DNA of 34,289 nucleotides from Deltaproteobacteria bacterium. Lineage in GTDB: Bacteria; Desulfobacterota; Desulfobulbia; Desulfobulbales; BM004. The notes beneath the pieces are model-generated. The model did not search any database. It was not told the DNA's origin and was given only the letters and a program-made list of their open reading frames with translations. The position numbers were made by a program, and so were the translations under genes. Positions 16,946 through 26,822 of this stretch are shown piece by piece (positions within the stretch are counted from its first letter, which is position 1; each line of letters begins with the position of its first letter). Location of the stretch: positions 1-34,289 of the forward strand of contig JAHEID010000006.1 in assembly GCA_024639555.1 (NCBI GenBank). The letters are read 5' to 3'.

Positions 16946-19114
16946 TTACCTGCGCCGAACCTCAACCACTCCATCTATCTGCCGTAAATGCTGCATCAGG
17001 CGACTGAGATGCTCCAGGTTTTCAACTTCGAGGACAATATTGCTGGTGGATAGGTTGTCCACACTGGTTTTGGCTTCCAGCTCAACGATATTGGCATCAT
17101 CCATACTGATGGCATTGCCGACCGCAGCAAGCATGCCTTTCTTGTTCTGTGTCACAAGGTAGATCTGGGCCCGGTGAACTGTTTTAGCATCTGCAGACCA
17201 GTTCACCTCGATCCTGCGCCGGGGGTCTGTTGCCAGGAGATTATGGCAGTTGGCCTTGTGAATTGAAATACCGCGTCCCGTAGTTATGAATCCCATGATC
17301 GGGTCACCTGGGACCGGCAGACAGCACTGGCTTATTTTCACCAGCATATCATTAACACCTTCTATAATAATACCTTCACTGCCCGGCTTTTCATACCTTT
17401 GAGAGAGAGGCTTGACACTCAGCAGTTCCTGCTCATCAACTTTTCCCTCTTCTTCGATTCTCAGATCCGCGGGTTGCAGCACCTTGATAATATTCTGTAT
17501 AGGTAGGGCGCCGGAACCGATCTTACCTAGCAGGTCTTCCAGAGAGTTGCAACGCGTGGCCTTGAGGATCTGCTTCATGTGGCCTGTCTTAATGATCTTC
17601 TTGAGAGAGGTGGCATGCTTGCGCAATTCCCTTTCACTGATCTCGCGCCCAACATTCATTGCCTTTTCTTTTTCTTCTCTCCGGAGCCAATGGCGGATAC
17701 GGGATTTTGCCCGGCTCGTCCGTACCAATGACAACCAGTCCCTGCGCGGCTTCTGCTTGGGTGAGGTGATAATTTCCACAACATCACCGTTTTGCAGCTT
17801 ATATTTTAGGGGCACTATTTTGTCGTTCACCTTGGCCCCCACGCAGTTGTTGCCCACCTCAGTATGAATGATATAGGCAAAGTCTAGCGGTGTGCTGCCC
17901 TGTGGGAACTCCTTAACTTCACCATTTGGAGTTAGAGCATACACATCCGGATCAAAAAGCTCCCCTCTAACCGAATCAAGAAACTCCTTAGGATCCTTGA
18001 GCTCCTGCAACCATTGCACCAACTGCTTCAGCCCCTTGAATACCTTGGCATCGTCCTTACTGATGGCCTGCCCTTCTTTATACGCCCAGTGAGCGGCAAC
18101 GCCCTCCTGGGCCACTCTGTCCATTTCATGGGTACGGATCTGCACCTCCATGAATTCTCCGTAAGGTCCTATAACCGTGGTATGCATGGACTGGTAGTTA
18201 TTGCCCTTGGGGGTGCTGATAAAATCCTTGATCCGTCCTGGCACCGGCGGCCAGTTCGCATGCACCACTCCGAGAGCTTCATAGCATTCCGTGACCGTAT
18301 CAACAACGATTCTGAAAGCAACCTTGTCATAGACCTTCTCAAGCGGGATTTTCTGAGCGATGATTTTTTTATAAATTGAGTACAGGTGCTTGGGGCGGCC
18401 TATTATCTCGCATATGGTAAGGTTTATTTCCGCAAGCTTCTTCCGTAGAATACCGATGACTTCTTTGACATAATTTTCCCGGTCAGTTGTGGAGCTTTCT
18501 ATCCTGGCAGTCAGGTCCGCATATTCGTCAGGAAAAAGAAATTTAAAGGAGAGGTCCTCAAGTTCCCGCTTCATCCAGTCAATACCGAGACGGCTTGCAA
18601 GAGGGGCGTAAAGTTCGAGGGTCTCCTGGGCCAATTCCTTCTGGCGCTCCATATCATCGAGAATATAGGAACGCATATCGTGCAGCCGGTCGGCAAGCTT
18701 CACTAATAAAACCCTTATATCCGAGGCCATTGCCAGGAGCAGTTTTCTAACATTTTCCGCCTGGTAAGTCAGCTTGCTGTTAAATTGCACACTGGTGATT
18801 CTGGTGGCGCCGCGGATTATATTAGCCACGTCTTTGCCATAATCGTCTTCAATCTCCTTAATGGTAAGCGTTGGATCCTGCTTCAAGACACCGTGCAGCA
18901 GACCGGAAATTACTGTCTGCAGATCAAGTTTCATGACAAGCAGGATCTCTGTTACTGCAAGCAGATGGGCAATATATGGCTCCCCGGAGGTTGGATGCAC
19001 CTGGCCCGCATGAACCTTTTCAGCGAAATAATAGGCTTTTTCCAGAGGCTCCAGGTCCACGTCATGGAGGTAGCCTTGGGCCAGATCCTTAATATCATTA
19101 TAACTGAGCATCAT
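16946..19114 (-). CDS. RelA/SpoT-family (p)ppGpp synthetase with degenerate hydrolase motif
   Basis: Synthetase (GRPKHLYSIYKK, YDKVAFRIVVD, KGNNYQSMHTTV, EVQIRT), TGS and ACT regions; hydrolase region HGVLKQD in place of HDxxED. Confidence 0.95.
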   Translation of the reverse strand: MMLSYNDIKDLAQGYLHDVDLEPLEKAYYFAEKVHAGQVHPTSGEPYIAHLLAVTEILLVMKLDLQTVISGLLHGVLKQDPTLTIKEIEDDYGKDVANIIRGATRITSVQFNSKLTYQAENVRKLLLAMASDIRVLLVKLADRLHDMRSYILDDMERQKELAQETLELYAPLASRLGIDWMKRELEDLSFKFLFPDEYADLTARIESSTTDRENYVKEVIGILRKKLAEINLTICEIIGRPKHLYSIYKKIIAQKIPLEKVYDKVAFRIVVDTVTECYEALGVVHANWPPVPGRIKDFISTPKGNNYQSMHTTVIGPYGEFMEVQIRTHEMDRVAQEGVAAHWAYKEGQAISKDDAKVFKGLKQLVQWLQELKDPKEFLDSVRGELFDPDVYALTPNGEVKEFPQGSTPLDFAYIIHTEVGNNCVGAKVNDKIVPLKYKLQNGDVVEIITSPKQKPRRDWLSLVRTSRAKSRIRHWLRREEKEKAMNVGREISERELRKHATSLKKIIKTGHMKQILKATRCNSLEDLLGKIGSGALPIQNIIKVLQPADLRIEEEGKVDEQELLSVKPLSQRYEKPGSEGIIIEGVNDMLVKISQCCLPVPGDPIMGFITTGRGISIHKANCHNLLATDPRRRIEVNWSADAKTVHRAQIYLVTQNKKGMLAAVGNAISMDDANIVELEAKTSVDNLSTSNIVLEVENLEHLSRLMQHLRQIDGVVEVRRR

Positions 19115-19176
19115 TTTCCTAGATTCAAAGGGTTCTGTCTGCCATCGGCAGCTTTATCTGCTGACGAAATTATGAA

Positions 19177-20913
19177 TTATTTTGCTTCGGATTCCTGGGT
19201 TGCTGACATTTCATTACTAATAGAGCTGACAATCTCTGCCATTGCCTTATCAAGGGACAGGCTCAGTGTTTTACCATTGGCCCTTGACCGAATTTCCACC
19301 TCAGCACCCTGGAGGAAACGTTTGCCGATGGTAATTCGATAGGGTATGCCGATAAGGTCGGCATCCTTGAATTTGATACCGGGACGCTCGTCACGGTCAT
19401 CAAGTAAAACCTCAAGCCCTTTCTGCTGCAATTGTCTGTAGAATGACTCAGCGGCTGTGCTTATCTCCTCTGTTTTGGGATCAAGATTAAGGATAATGGC
19501 CTGAAAAGGTGCCAGGGGCAACGGAAATATTATGCCATTTTCATCATGGTTCTGTTCAATTGACGCGGCAACCGTCCTGCTCACACCAATGCCGTAGCAG
19601 CCCATGACAAAATTCTGTTCTTCACTGTTGCTGTCCTGGAAAGTGGCTTTAAGAGCCCTGCTGTAACTGTCTCCCAGCTTGAATATGTGACCGACCTCAA
19701 TGCCTTTGGTTAATTCCAGAACACCACCGCACGATGGACATCTGTCATCCTCAGTAACCTGCCGGAGATCTGCCGCTTGAAAGACCTTGAAGTCCCTTGG
19801 CAGATTTACATTCTGCATATGATAATTCTTTTCATTGGCGCCAACGGTGAAATTTACCATGGCTGAGACCGCCTGATCTGCTGCCACAGGTATCTTTAGA
19901 CCAATAGGTCCAAGGTAACCGCTGGGTACGCCTGTTATGTCAAAAACCTGCTTCTCATCCGCCAGTTCAACATCCACTGCGCCTAACATATTCTTAAGCT
20001 TAACCGGCTGCACTTCATGGTCACCCCGGACAAGTACGGCGACAGGATCACCATCAGCTAAGTAAACCATGGTTTTTACCAGCTCCCTGGGTGAGATGCC
20101 AAGGAAGCCACAAACTACTTCAACCTTTTTCTTTCCAGGGGTTTCAACCTTTTGCAGGGGTAGCAATTCGACATCCTCGCCAGTCTTTTCAGGCGGCTGC
20201 ACTGCGGCCTTTTCCATATTGGCTGCATAGGCGCAACTCCTGCAGATTACCAGCGTGTCTTCTCCTGTCTCGGCAAGCACCATGAATTCGTGTGAAAAAC
20301 TGCCGCCAATAGTCCCCGTATCAGCCTCTACAGCCCGGAAGGACAGACCACAACGTTTAAAAATACGATGATAGGCATCATACATTTTCTGGTAGGTGAT
20401 CTCTGCTCCTTTTTCCGTCGCATCAAAGCTGTAGCCGTCCTTCATGATAAACTCGCGACCCCGCATGAGCCCAAACCGCGGCCTGATTTCATCCCGGAAC
20501 TTAGTCTGGATCTGGTAGAGATTAACCGGCAGGTTTCGGTAGGAATGGATCTCCCTGCGTACCAGATCGGTTATCACTTCCTCGTGTGTCGGTCCAAGGC
20601 AGCTTTCCCTCTCGTGACGGTCTGTAAAACGTAGCAGTTCCGGACCATATTTTTCCCAGCGCCCGGACTCCTTCCAGAGATCTGACGGCTGCACCATGGG
20701 CATGAGCAGTTCCTGGGCCCCAGCCTTGTTCATCTCCTCGCGCACAATCTGCTCAACCTTGCGGATGACGGCAAGTCCCAGAGGCAGGTAAGTATAGACG
20801 CCGGATGAAAGCTTGCGGACAAAACCGGCCCGCAGCAGAAGCCGGTGGCTTACGACCTCGGCCTCAGTGGGTGTTTCTTTCAAGGTCGGCAACAGCAGTT
20901 CTGAATAACGCAT
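19177..20913 (-). CDS. proS: Prolyl-tRNA synthetase (bacterial type)
   Basis: MRYSELLLPTLKETP, LGPTHEEVITDLVRREIHSYRNLPVNLYQIQTKFRDEIRPRFGLMRGREFIMKDGYSF. Confidence 0.97.
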   Translation of the reverse strand: MRYSELLLPTLKETPTEAEVVSHRLLLRAGFVRKLSSGVYTYLPLGLAVIRKVEQIVREEMNKAGAQELLMPMVQPSDLWKESGRWEKYGPELLRFTDRHERESCLGPTHEEVITDLVRREIHSYRNLPVNLYQIQTKFRDEIRPRFGLMRGREFIMKDGYSFDATEKGAEITYQKMYDAYHRIFKRCGLSFRAVEADTGTIGGSFSHEFMVLAETGEDTLVICRSCAYAANMEKAAVQPPEKTGEDVELLPLQKVETPGKKKVEVVCGFLGISPRELVKTMVYLADGDPVAVLVRGDHEVQPVKLKNMLGAVDVELADEKQVFDITGVPSGYLGPIGLKIPVAADQAVSAMVNFTVGANEKNYHMQNVNLPRDFKVFQAADLRQVTEDDRCPSCGGVLELTKGIEVGHIFKLGDSYSRALKATFQDSNSEEQNFVMGCYGIGVSRTVAASIEQNHDENGIIFPLPLAPFQAIILNLDPKTEEISTAAESFYRQLQQKGLEVLLDDRDERPGIKFKDADLIGIPYRITIGKRFLQGAEVEIRSRANGKTLSLSLDKAMAEIVSSISNEMSATQESEAK

Positions 20914-21005
20914 GACATGTATCCCGTTGAGAAAATAAAAATGGTTAAAGGACTATAAACCGTCGCAATTCATTATTTAACAAAAACTGGTTAGAAGGTG
21001 CTTAA

Positions 21006-21173
21006 CAAGCCTTTGAACAATTTACGGAGAATTCAAAGAGTTGCGGAGCGCAAAATTACGAGGTAAGCGAAGACTCCGCCTGTCTGAGCCTCCGCAGGCG
21101 GAGAGTTTCGTAATTCAGTGAAGCGACCTGTAGAATTATGTAAATTGTTCACCCAGCGCAGGAAATCACCTTC
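21006..21173. repeat. Copy A of TIR-bounded palindromic intergenic repeat
   Basis: TGAACAATTTA (21014-21024) ... TAAATTGTTCA (21141-21151); inner CTCCGCCTG/CAGGCGGAG and AATTACGA/TCGTAATT arms; homologous to 31784-31933. Confidence 0.85.
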
Positions 21174-21202
21174 ACCTGAGAATTCGTAAGAACCAGCATA
21201 GG

Positions 21203-22288
21203 TTATTTCTTTTCCTCAGCCATTGTGTCTAGTTCTTTGAGAAAAACTTCCAGCAGCTCATTTTCAGCCACTTTTTTATAGAGTCTGCCCTTCTTGAAAA
21301 TTATTCCCACACCCTTACCGCCTGCCACACCGATATCCGCTTCTTTTGCCTCCCCAGGACCGTTTACCACGCAGCCCATAACAGCTATCTTCAACGGAGT
21401 TTTAATGGTTTGGATATGGTGCTCTACCTCATCTGCCAGGTTGAAAAGATTGACCTGGCATCGACCGCAGGTCGGGCAGGAGATCAGTTCCGGGCCGCGA
21501 TGCCTTATATCCAAAGATCGCAGGATTTCGTACCCCACTCTGACCTCTTCCACCGGGTCACGGGTCAGGGATATGCGGAAGGTATCACCGATACCTTCAT
21601 ATAGCAGAATACCGAGAGCGACGCTTGATTTTACCGTGCCGGCAATCAACCCCCCGGCTTCGGTTACACCGAGATGAAAAGGGTAGTCGCAACTGGAAGC
21701 CAGCTGTCTATAAGCCTCAACCGTTGCCAGAGGATCAGAGGACTTAATAGAAATCTTTATTTCATAAAATGCCTGATTTTCAAGCAGTTCCACATTGCGC
21801 AGTGCACTTTCCGTCAGAGCCGCGGGGGTGGGATGACCGTGTTTTTTTAATAGGTCTTTTTCCAGAGAACCGCTGTTCACTCCTACCCGTATGGGCACCG
21901 CATGTGCCTTTGCAGCATCCACAACCTTTGCAAGTTTTTTGAGCCCGCCTATATTGCCCGGATTGATCCTAATTGCCTGAGCCCCGTTTTCCATACTGGC
22001 CACAGCAAGCCTGTGATCAAAATGAATATCAGCGATCAGGGGGATTTGTATCTGGTCCCGGATCGATCGTATGGCAGCTGCTGCTGCCATATCTACCACA
22101 GCAACCCTTATGAGTTCACAACCTGCTCCTTCAAGGCGCTTTATCTGGGCAACAGTTTCCTCCACCTTGCGGGTGTCGGTATTGGTCATGGACTGCACCG
22201 TGATAGGTGCGTTCCCCCCGACCGGAACAGTGCCGATCTTGACCTCTCGTGTTTTGCGCCGCTGGATCATAACAATTTTATTTCCCAA
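21203..22288 (-). CDS. ispG: 4-hydroxy-3-methylbut-2-enyl diphosphate synthase
   Basis: VPVGGNAPITVQSMTNTDTR, IPLIADIHFDHRLA, ISCPTCGRCQVN, VMGCVVNGPGEA. Confidence 0.97.
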   Translation of the reverse strand: MGNKIVMIQRRKTREVKIGTVPVGGNAPITVQSMTNTDTRKVEETVAQIKRLEGAGCELIRVAVVDMAAAAAIRSIRDQIQIPLIADIHFDHRLAVASMENGAQAIRINPGNIGGLKKLAKVVDAAKAHAVPIRVGVNSGSLEKDLLKKHGHPTPAALTESALRNVELLENQAFYEIKISIKSSDPLATVEAYRQLASSCDYPFHLGVTEAGGLIAGTVKSSVALGILLYEGIGDTFRISLTRDPVEEVRVGYEILRSLDIRHRGPELISCPTCGRCQVNLFNLADEVEHHIQTIKTPLKIAVMGCVVNGPGEAKEADIGVAGGKGVGIIFKKGRLYKKVAENELLEVFLKELDTMAEEKK

Positions 22289-23006
22289 ATTGCAGCTCGG
22301 CCTCTGAAGGCCTTATATATATCGGTGCCGCTTCTTCAGGGTCAATAAACTCATTCTTCTGCCACTTATCCAGGGCCAGCAAGCCGATTGTTGCTGCCCG
22401 GGGGAAAAATGTACTTGAAGGAGGTATCGTCAGAAGATCAACAAGTTTTTCCCGGAAAAGATCGCCATAGACTGCTGCCCCATCCCCCAGCAGCACCACA
22501 GGTTCATGAATCATAGCGCACAAAGCTTCGGGGCCAATGACCATATATTCTTCCAGAAGCCTTGGCATGCTCTGGTTGTCACACTTATAAAAACCACAAT
22601 ATACCTCTTTTTTCCTGGCATCAAGCACCGGGCAGATCAAAATTTCTCCCACTGCAAAGAGTTGTGCTGCCAGGCCGTCCAAGGTCCCTACTCCAATGAG
22701 TTCAGCCCTCCCGGCCATAGCCAAGCCCTTTGCTGTAGCAAGCCCTATGCGTAAACCGGTAAAACTTCCCGGCCCAAGGCTCACTGCCACGGCATCAATT
22801 ACTGGCCAATCGATGCCGGTCTCCTGCAGGAGCCAGTCAACTCCTGCCAGAAGCCTGCGGGAATGTGTCTCACCTGTTTGCAGCGAAAATTCCGCCAGGC
22901 ACCTGTTATCAGCAACAAGAGCTACACTGCCGCACATGGTAGCAGTTTCCAGAGCCAGTATTATTGGCTTGTGCACTCCTTTTAAATCCTTTTCAGTATG
23001 AGCCAT
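22278..23006 (-). CDS. tsaB: tRNA threonylcarbamoyladenosine biosynthesis protein TsaB
   Basis: ILALETATMCGSVALV, SLGPGSFTGLRIGLATAKGLA. Confidence 0.94.
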   Translation of the reverse strand: MAHTEKDLKGVHKPIILALETATMCGSVALVADNRCLAEFSLQTGETHSRRLLAGVDWLLQETGIDWPVIDAVAVSLGPGSFTGLRIGLATAKGLAMAGRAELIGVGTLDGLAAQLFAVGEILICPVLDARKKEVYCGFYKCDNQSMPRLLEEYMVIGPEALCAMIHEPVVLLGDGAAVYGDLFREKLVDLLTIPPSSTFFPRAATIGLLALDKWQKNEFIDPEEAAPIYIRPSEAELQFGK

Positions 23007-23084
23007 ACCTGCTTTCTATGATAAAAATCCATTACCTACAAAAAAGTGAATAATTTATAATATACTGTTTTCTAAAAGCCATTT

Positions 23085-23325
23085 CACGCAGCCGGACAGT
23101 GCAAAAAAGAACGGATTAACGATTTGATGGAGCACCTGTAATGGGGTGTGACTTTCCGAAGCGTCCGTTCTTTTTGAGCTGCGCGGGATGTCAGTCATCA
23201 GCTGTTTTATATTAGCTGATCATTCCACTGAAAGTGGAACAGATGACCGGCTGCCCTTTCTTTTGTCAGCATACTAAACTGCTGACGGTCTGCGGGAAAT
23301 AAGCTTTGGCTTAGCTTCCCTTAAA
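23085..23325. other. Structured intercistronic region with multiple hairpins (rseP-tsaB gap)
   Basis: GCAGCCGG/CCGGCTGC outer arms; AAAAAGAACGGA/TCCGTTCTTTTT; TCAGCT/AGCTGA; TTCCACT/AGTGGAA; GTCAGCA/TGCTGAC; GGGAA/TTCCC. Confidence 0.75.
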
Positions 23326-23439
23326 AATTTGAGTATAAATTGCCTATAATGTTGGTTTATTTTATTAATGCCTCAATGACTGGCTGAAAAAATCATTAAC
23401 GCCTGAATTTTATCCGACATAAAACCCAAAATACAGCTC

Positions 23440-24525
23440 TCAGCTGCTGAATACCCTGACCAGATCATTATAAAAAACAAAAACCATCAGGGTTCCCAGG
23501 AGCACGAGACCTATCTGCTGCATGATTTCCATGGTCCGCAGGTTAAGCGGTTTCCGTAAAATTGCCTCAACGGAGAAAAACACGAGGTGTCCGCCATCCA
23601 GGATGGGGATCGGGAGCAGATTCAGAATTCCAAGGTTTACGCTTAACACTCCCATGAAGTAAAGGAAGTTTATCCAGCCGGCCTCCATGCGCTCTCCGGC
23701 AATTTTGGCAATGAGTATCGGACCCCCTAGTTCCGAAGCCGGTATAACTTTCTGGATAATCTTTACCAGACCCATTACCGTGAGGTACATCCAACTCCAT
23801 GTCTGGCTGACACCTGCCTGCAAGGATTTTATGAGACCAACCTTTTCATAGATAAGCTCCTCCGACCTGGCTATACCAATTAAGTAGCGCTCGCCCACCT
23901 CTTCACCAAAGAGATTTTTTGTTGTCTCCATTCGGGGCGTTACAGCAACTTCAAGGGTCTGGCCTCCCCGCTGCAGGGTCAGAACCACCTCCCTGCCTTC
24001 ACTGTTCCTGATCAGCGAGGACACATCTTCCCAGTGCCTGGTTTCCGTATCGTCTATGGCAAGGATGGTATCACCCTCCAGCAAACCTGCCTCTGCAGCA
24101 GGAGTATCCTGACCAATCCCGCCAATGGTTGTTGTATCAACAGGCTGCGGCAGTCCTGCTACAAGCACGATGATGAAAAAAAGAAACATGGCAAAGATAA
24201 GGTTAAAAACCGGGCCGCCCGCCACGATTATAAAACGCTGCCAGACCGGCCGCGTGGCAAAAGAACGCTTGAGCTCCCCGGGAGACAGTTTCTCTTCAGC
24301 CAACTCTCCTGGATTTTCCCCGAACATTTTGACATAGCCGCCCAGGGGAAAGGCGCTGATCAGGTACTCTGTTTCACCATACTGCCTGCTGATGAGCTTT
24401 GGGCCAAATCCCAGGGAAAACTTCAAGACCTTGACCCCGAAAAACTTAGCCCAGATAAAGTGACCAAACTCATGCACAAAAATCAGCAAACCAAGTACTA
24501 TGGCAAAAGAAATTAAAGTATTCAT
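23440..24525 (-). CDS. rseP: RIP site-2 metalloprotease RseP
   Basis: FVHEFGHFIWAKFFGVKVLKFSLGFGPKL, PDZ region, NLLPIPILDGGHLVF. Confidence 0.95.
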   Translation of the reverse strand: MNTLISFAIVLGLLIFVHEFGHFIWAKFFGVKVLKFSLGFGPKLISRQYGETEYLISAFPLGGYVKMFGENPGELAEEKLSPGELKRSFATRPVWQRFIIVAGGPVFNLIFAMFLFFIIVLVAGLPQPVDTTTIGGIGQDTPAAEAGLLEGDTILAIDDTETRHWEDVSSLIRNSEGREVVLTLQRGGQTLEVAVTPRMETTKNLFGEEVGERYLIGIARSEELIYEKVGLIKSLQAGVSQTWSWMYLTVMGLVKIIQKVIPASELGGPILIAKIAGERMEAGWINFLYFMGVLSVNLGILNLLPIPILDGGHLVFFSVEAILRKPLNLRTMEIMQQIGLVLLGTLMVFVFYNDLVRVFSS

Positions 24526-24696
24526 TCAGTTTCAAACCTCTATTATATTTGTAAGCCTTTCAAACAGCTTTCCGCCGACAGACATTTCGTTCGTAACAAT
24601 CTGATATTATTAAGGCTTCTTGCTGGCTGCGAAATTTTTTTATGCCTGCATCATATTTCCGCCAGGGAAACCCGGAACCGTGAGTCTAAGCTGATT

Positions 24697-25884
24697 TCAA
24701 TCTGCGCCAATAGCCTGTTTTTCCATATCCCGCAGCACTTCAGCAGCCTCGATTCTGGCCAGCTGATCAGCTTTTAAAATTGTTTCAATATCTGTATCTT
24801 CCATATAATCAATGCGCGTCATGGTTTCAGCAACCACTTTCGAAATCTCAGGAAATTTGAGTTTCCCGTCAAGAAAGGCCCCCACTGCAAACTCATTTGC
24901 CGCATTGAGAACAGCTGGCAGGCACCCTCCTGCCCTGCAGGCCTTGTAGGCAGTCTGCAGCGCAGGAAACCGGGTAATGTCCGGCTTGAAAAAGCTCAAA
25001 TTACTGCATTCTGTCAGGTTCAGGCGCGAAAGACCTGTTTCCAGTCTTTCCGGATAGGAAAGCGCATAGCTGATCGGTACCCGCATGTCCGGAATACCCA
25101 ACTGGGCCACCACTGAACCATCAACAAACTCAACCAATGAATGGACAATACTCTGGGGATGTACGAGCACCTCGATCCTTTCCAGGCCCACATCAAAAAG
25201 CCAATGCGCCTCTATAACTTCAAGCCCCTTATTCATCAGGGTTGCGGAATCAATGGAAATCTTACGGCCCATATCCCAATTGGGATGGTGCAGGGCCTGG
25301 TCAGGTGTTACCTTCCAAAGGCCGTCCTGGTCTAAGTCTAAAAAAGGTCCGCCTGAGGCTGTAAGAATAATACGGGCGACATCTTCTTTGCGTCCTGCCT
25401 CAAGAGCCTGTGCAATGGCACTGTGTTCACTGTCAATGGGCAGCAGCCGCACCTGTTGTTTTATTACTTCTTCCATGATGAGACGTCCTGCCATAACAAG
25501 GGTTTCCTTGTTTGCCAGGGCAATATCCTTGCCGGACCTGATCGCGGCAAAAGTCGGCAGCAGACCTGCCGCTCCTACAATGGCAGAGACCACCATATCC
25601 GCTTCCTGCAGAGAAGCCACCTGCTCATTGCCTGCCTGCCCCCAGACTACTTCTGTTTGGCTGGCAGGAGATAAAAGGTTTTTGAGCTTTAATGCTTCCC
25701 CCTTTTCAGCAACAGATACGAGGCGCGGTGAAAACGCTTCAATCTGCTGGCAAAGCAGGTCGATATTCCATCCCGCGGCCAAGCCAACCACGGTAAAACG
25801 TTCCGGAAAGCTGGCTGCAACTTTAAGAACATTTCTGCCGATGGACCCGGTGGAACCGAGTATGACAATTTTCTTATTCTTCAT
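24697..25884 (-). CDS. dxr: 1-deoxy-D-xylulose-5-phosphate reductoisomerase
   Basis: VILGSTGSIGRNVL, LANKETLVMAG, PIDSEHSAIAQAL, WDMGRKISIDSATLMNKGLE, HPQSIVHSLVEF. Confidence 0.97.
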   Translation of the reverse strand: MKNKKIVILGSTGSIGRNVLKVAASFPERFTVVGLAAGWNIDLLCQQIEAFSPRLVSVAEKGEALKLKNLLSPASQTEVVWGQAGNEQVASLQEADMVVSAIVGAAGLLPTFAAIRSGKDIALANKETLVMAGRLIMEEVIKQQVRLLPIDSEHSAIAQALEAGRKEDVARIILTASGGPFLDLDQDGLWKVTPDQALHHPNWDMGRKISIDSATLMNKGLEVIEAHWLFDVGLERIEVLVHPQSIVHSLVEFVDGSVVAQLGIPDMRVPISYALSYPERLETGLSRLNLTECSNLSFFKPDITRFPALQTAYKACRAGGCLPAVLNAANEFAVGAFLDGKLKFPEISKVVAETMTRIDYMEDTDIETILKADQLARIEAAEVLRDMEKQAIGAD

Positions 25885-26012
25885 GCAAAGCAGTAATTAC
25901 TAATATAAAGAGCGAAATCATGCACTTCAGGCTCGTTCTTTCTCCTTCCCTGAATATAAGCATCTTCAGTATTTTTGCTGCAGAATACTTTTCTGTTGCG
26001 AAGTTGATAATG

Positions 26013-26819
26013 CTACTTCAACAGTGCTGCTTGTCCCCAGAAGAGGACATAATACAGTACAGGAGCTGTCAGCAGCAGGCTGTCACAACGGTCAAGCAAT
26101 CCGCCATGTCCGGGTAATATCTGCCCGGAATCTTTTACCCCTGATACGCGCTTGATGAGCGATTCAATCAAATCCCCGATAATGCCGATCGCACTTAAAA
26201 CCAGGCTCAGAAGTGCTACCATGACAAAATTGGCTCCCTCAAAGAGAATGGCAGCCAAAACAAGCCCTCCGAGCATACCACCGATAATACCACCAACTGC
26301 GCCCGCCCTGGTTTTTCCCGGGCTTAAGACAGGGTAGAGCTTTGTTTTGCCCAGCGTACGACCTACATAGTAGGCCCCGGAATCGGAAGAAACGGTGATG
26401 GCTGTCAGTACAAGCAACCAATAAATTCCCTGTGGTAAGGAGCGTAGCAGGATCAAATGTGCCGAACAAAAACCTATATAAAAAATGCCGAACCATAATC
26501 GAGATATAAAGAGAAGCCCATTTTCCAGGGACGGATAAGCAACAATAGTGACAATGATTAAAACAAGCAGGGCCAGAAAGAGGCTGGAATTTACCGCGCC
26601 GCTGCCCCACAGTGAGGCTGAAACAAGGGGAAAAATCCCGAGAATGAGTACGAGGGGGATATGTTTCTGCTCGACCTCAGGAGAACCCATGCGCAGGAAT
26701 TCATACAGGGCCACCCCAGCACCTGCGGTAATAACAAGGCAAAACATTGGGTATGTCCCTACAAGCAGCAATAAAAGCCAGCCTATGGCAAGGATAAGAC
26801 CCGTGACAATTCTGACCAT
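26013..26819 (-). CDS. cdsA: Phosphatidate cytidylyltransferase
   Basis: Polytopic; SDSGAYYVGRTLGKTKLYPVLSPGKTRAGAVGG, GDLIESLIKRVSGVKDSGQILPGHGGLLDRCDSLL. Confidence 0.96.
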   Translation of the reverse strand: MVRIVTGLILAIGWLLLLLVGTYPMFCLVITAGAGVALYEFLRMGSPEVEQKHIPLVLILGIFPLVSASLWGSGAVNSSLFLALLVLIIVTIVAYPSLENGLLFISRLWFGIFYIGFCSAHLILLRSLPQGIYWLLVLTAITVSSDSGAYYVGRTLGKTKLYPVLSPGKTRAGAVGGIIGGMLGGLVLAAILFEGANFVMVALLSLVLSAIGIIGDLIESLIKRVSGVKDSGQILPGHGGLLDRCDSLLLTAPVLYYVLFWGQAALLK

Positions 26820-26822
26820 AGA

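Noticed and set aside
23085-23325. Retron ncRNA, attC site or group II intron as an explanation for the structured region
   Set aside because: No reverse transcriptase or integrase in the window and no attC-type RYYYAAC/GTTRRRY core pairing recognised.
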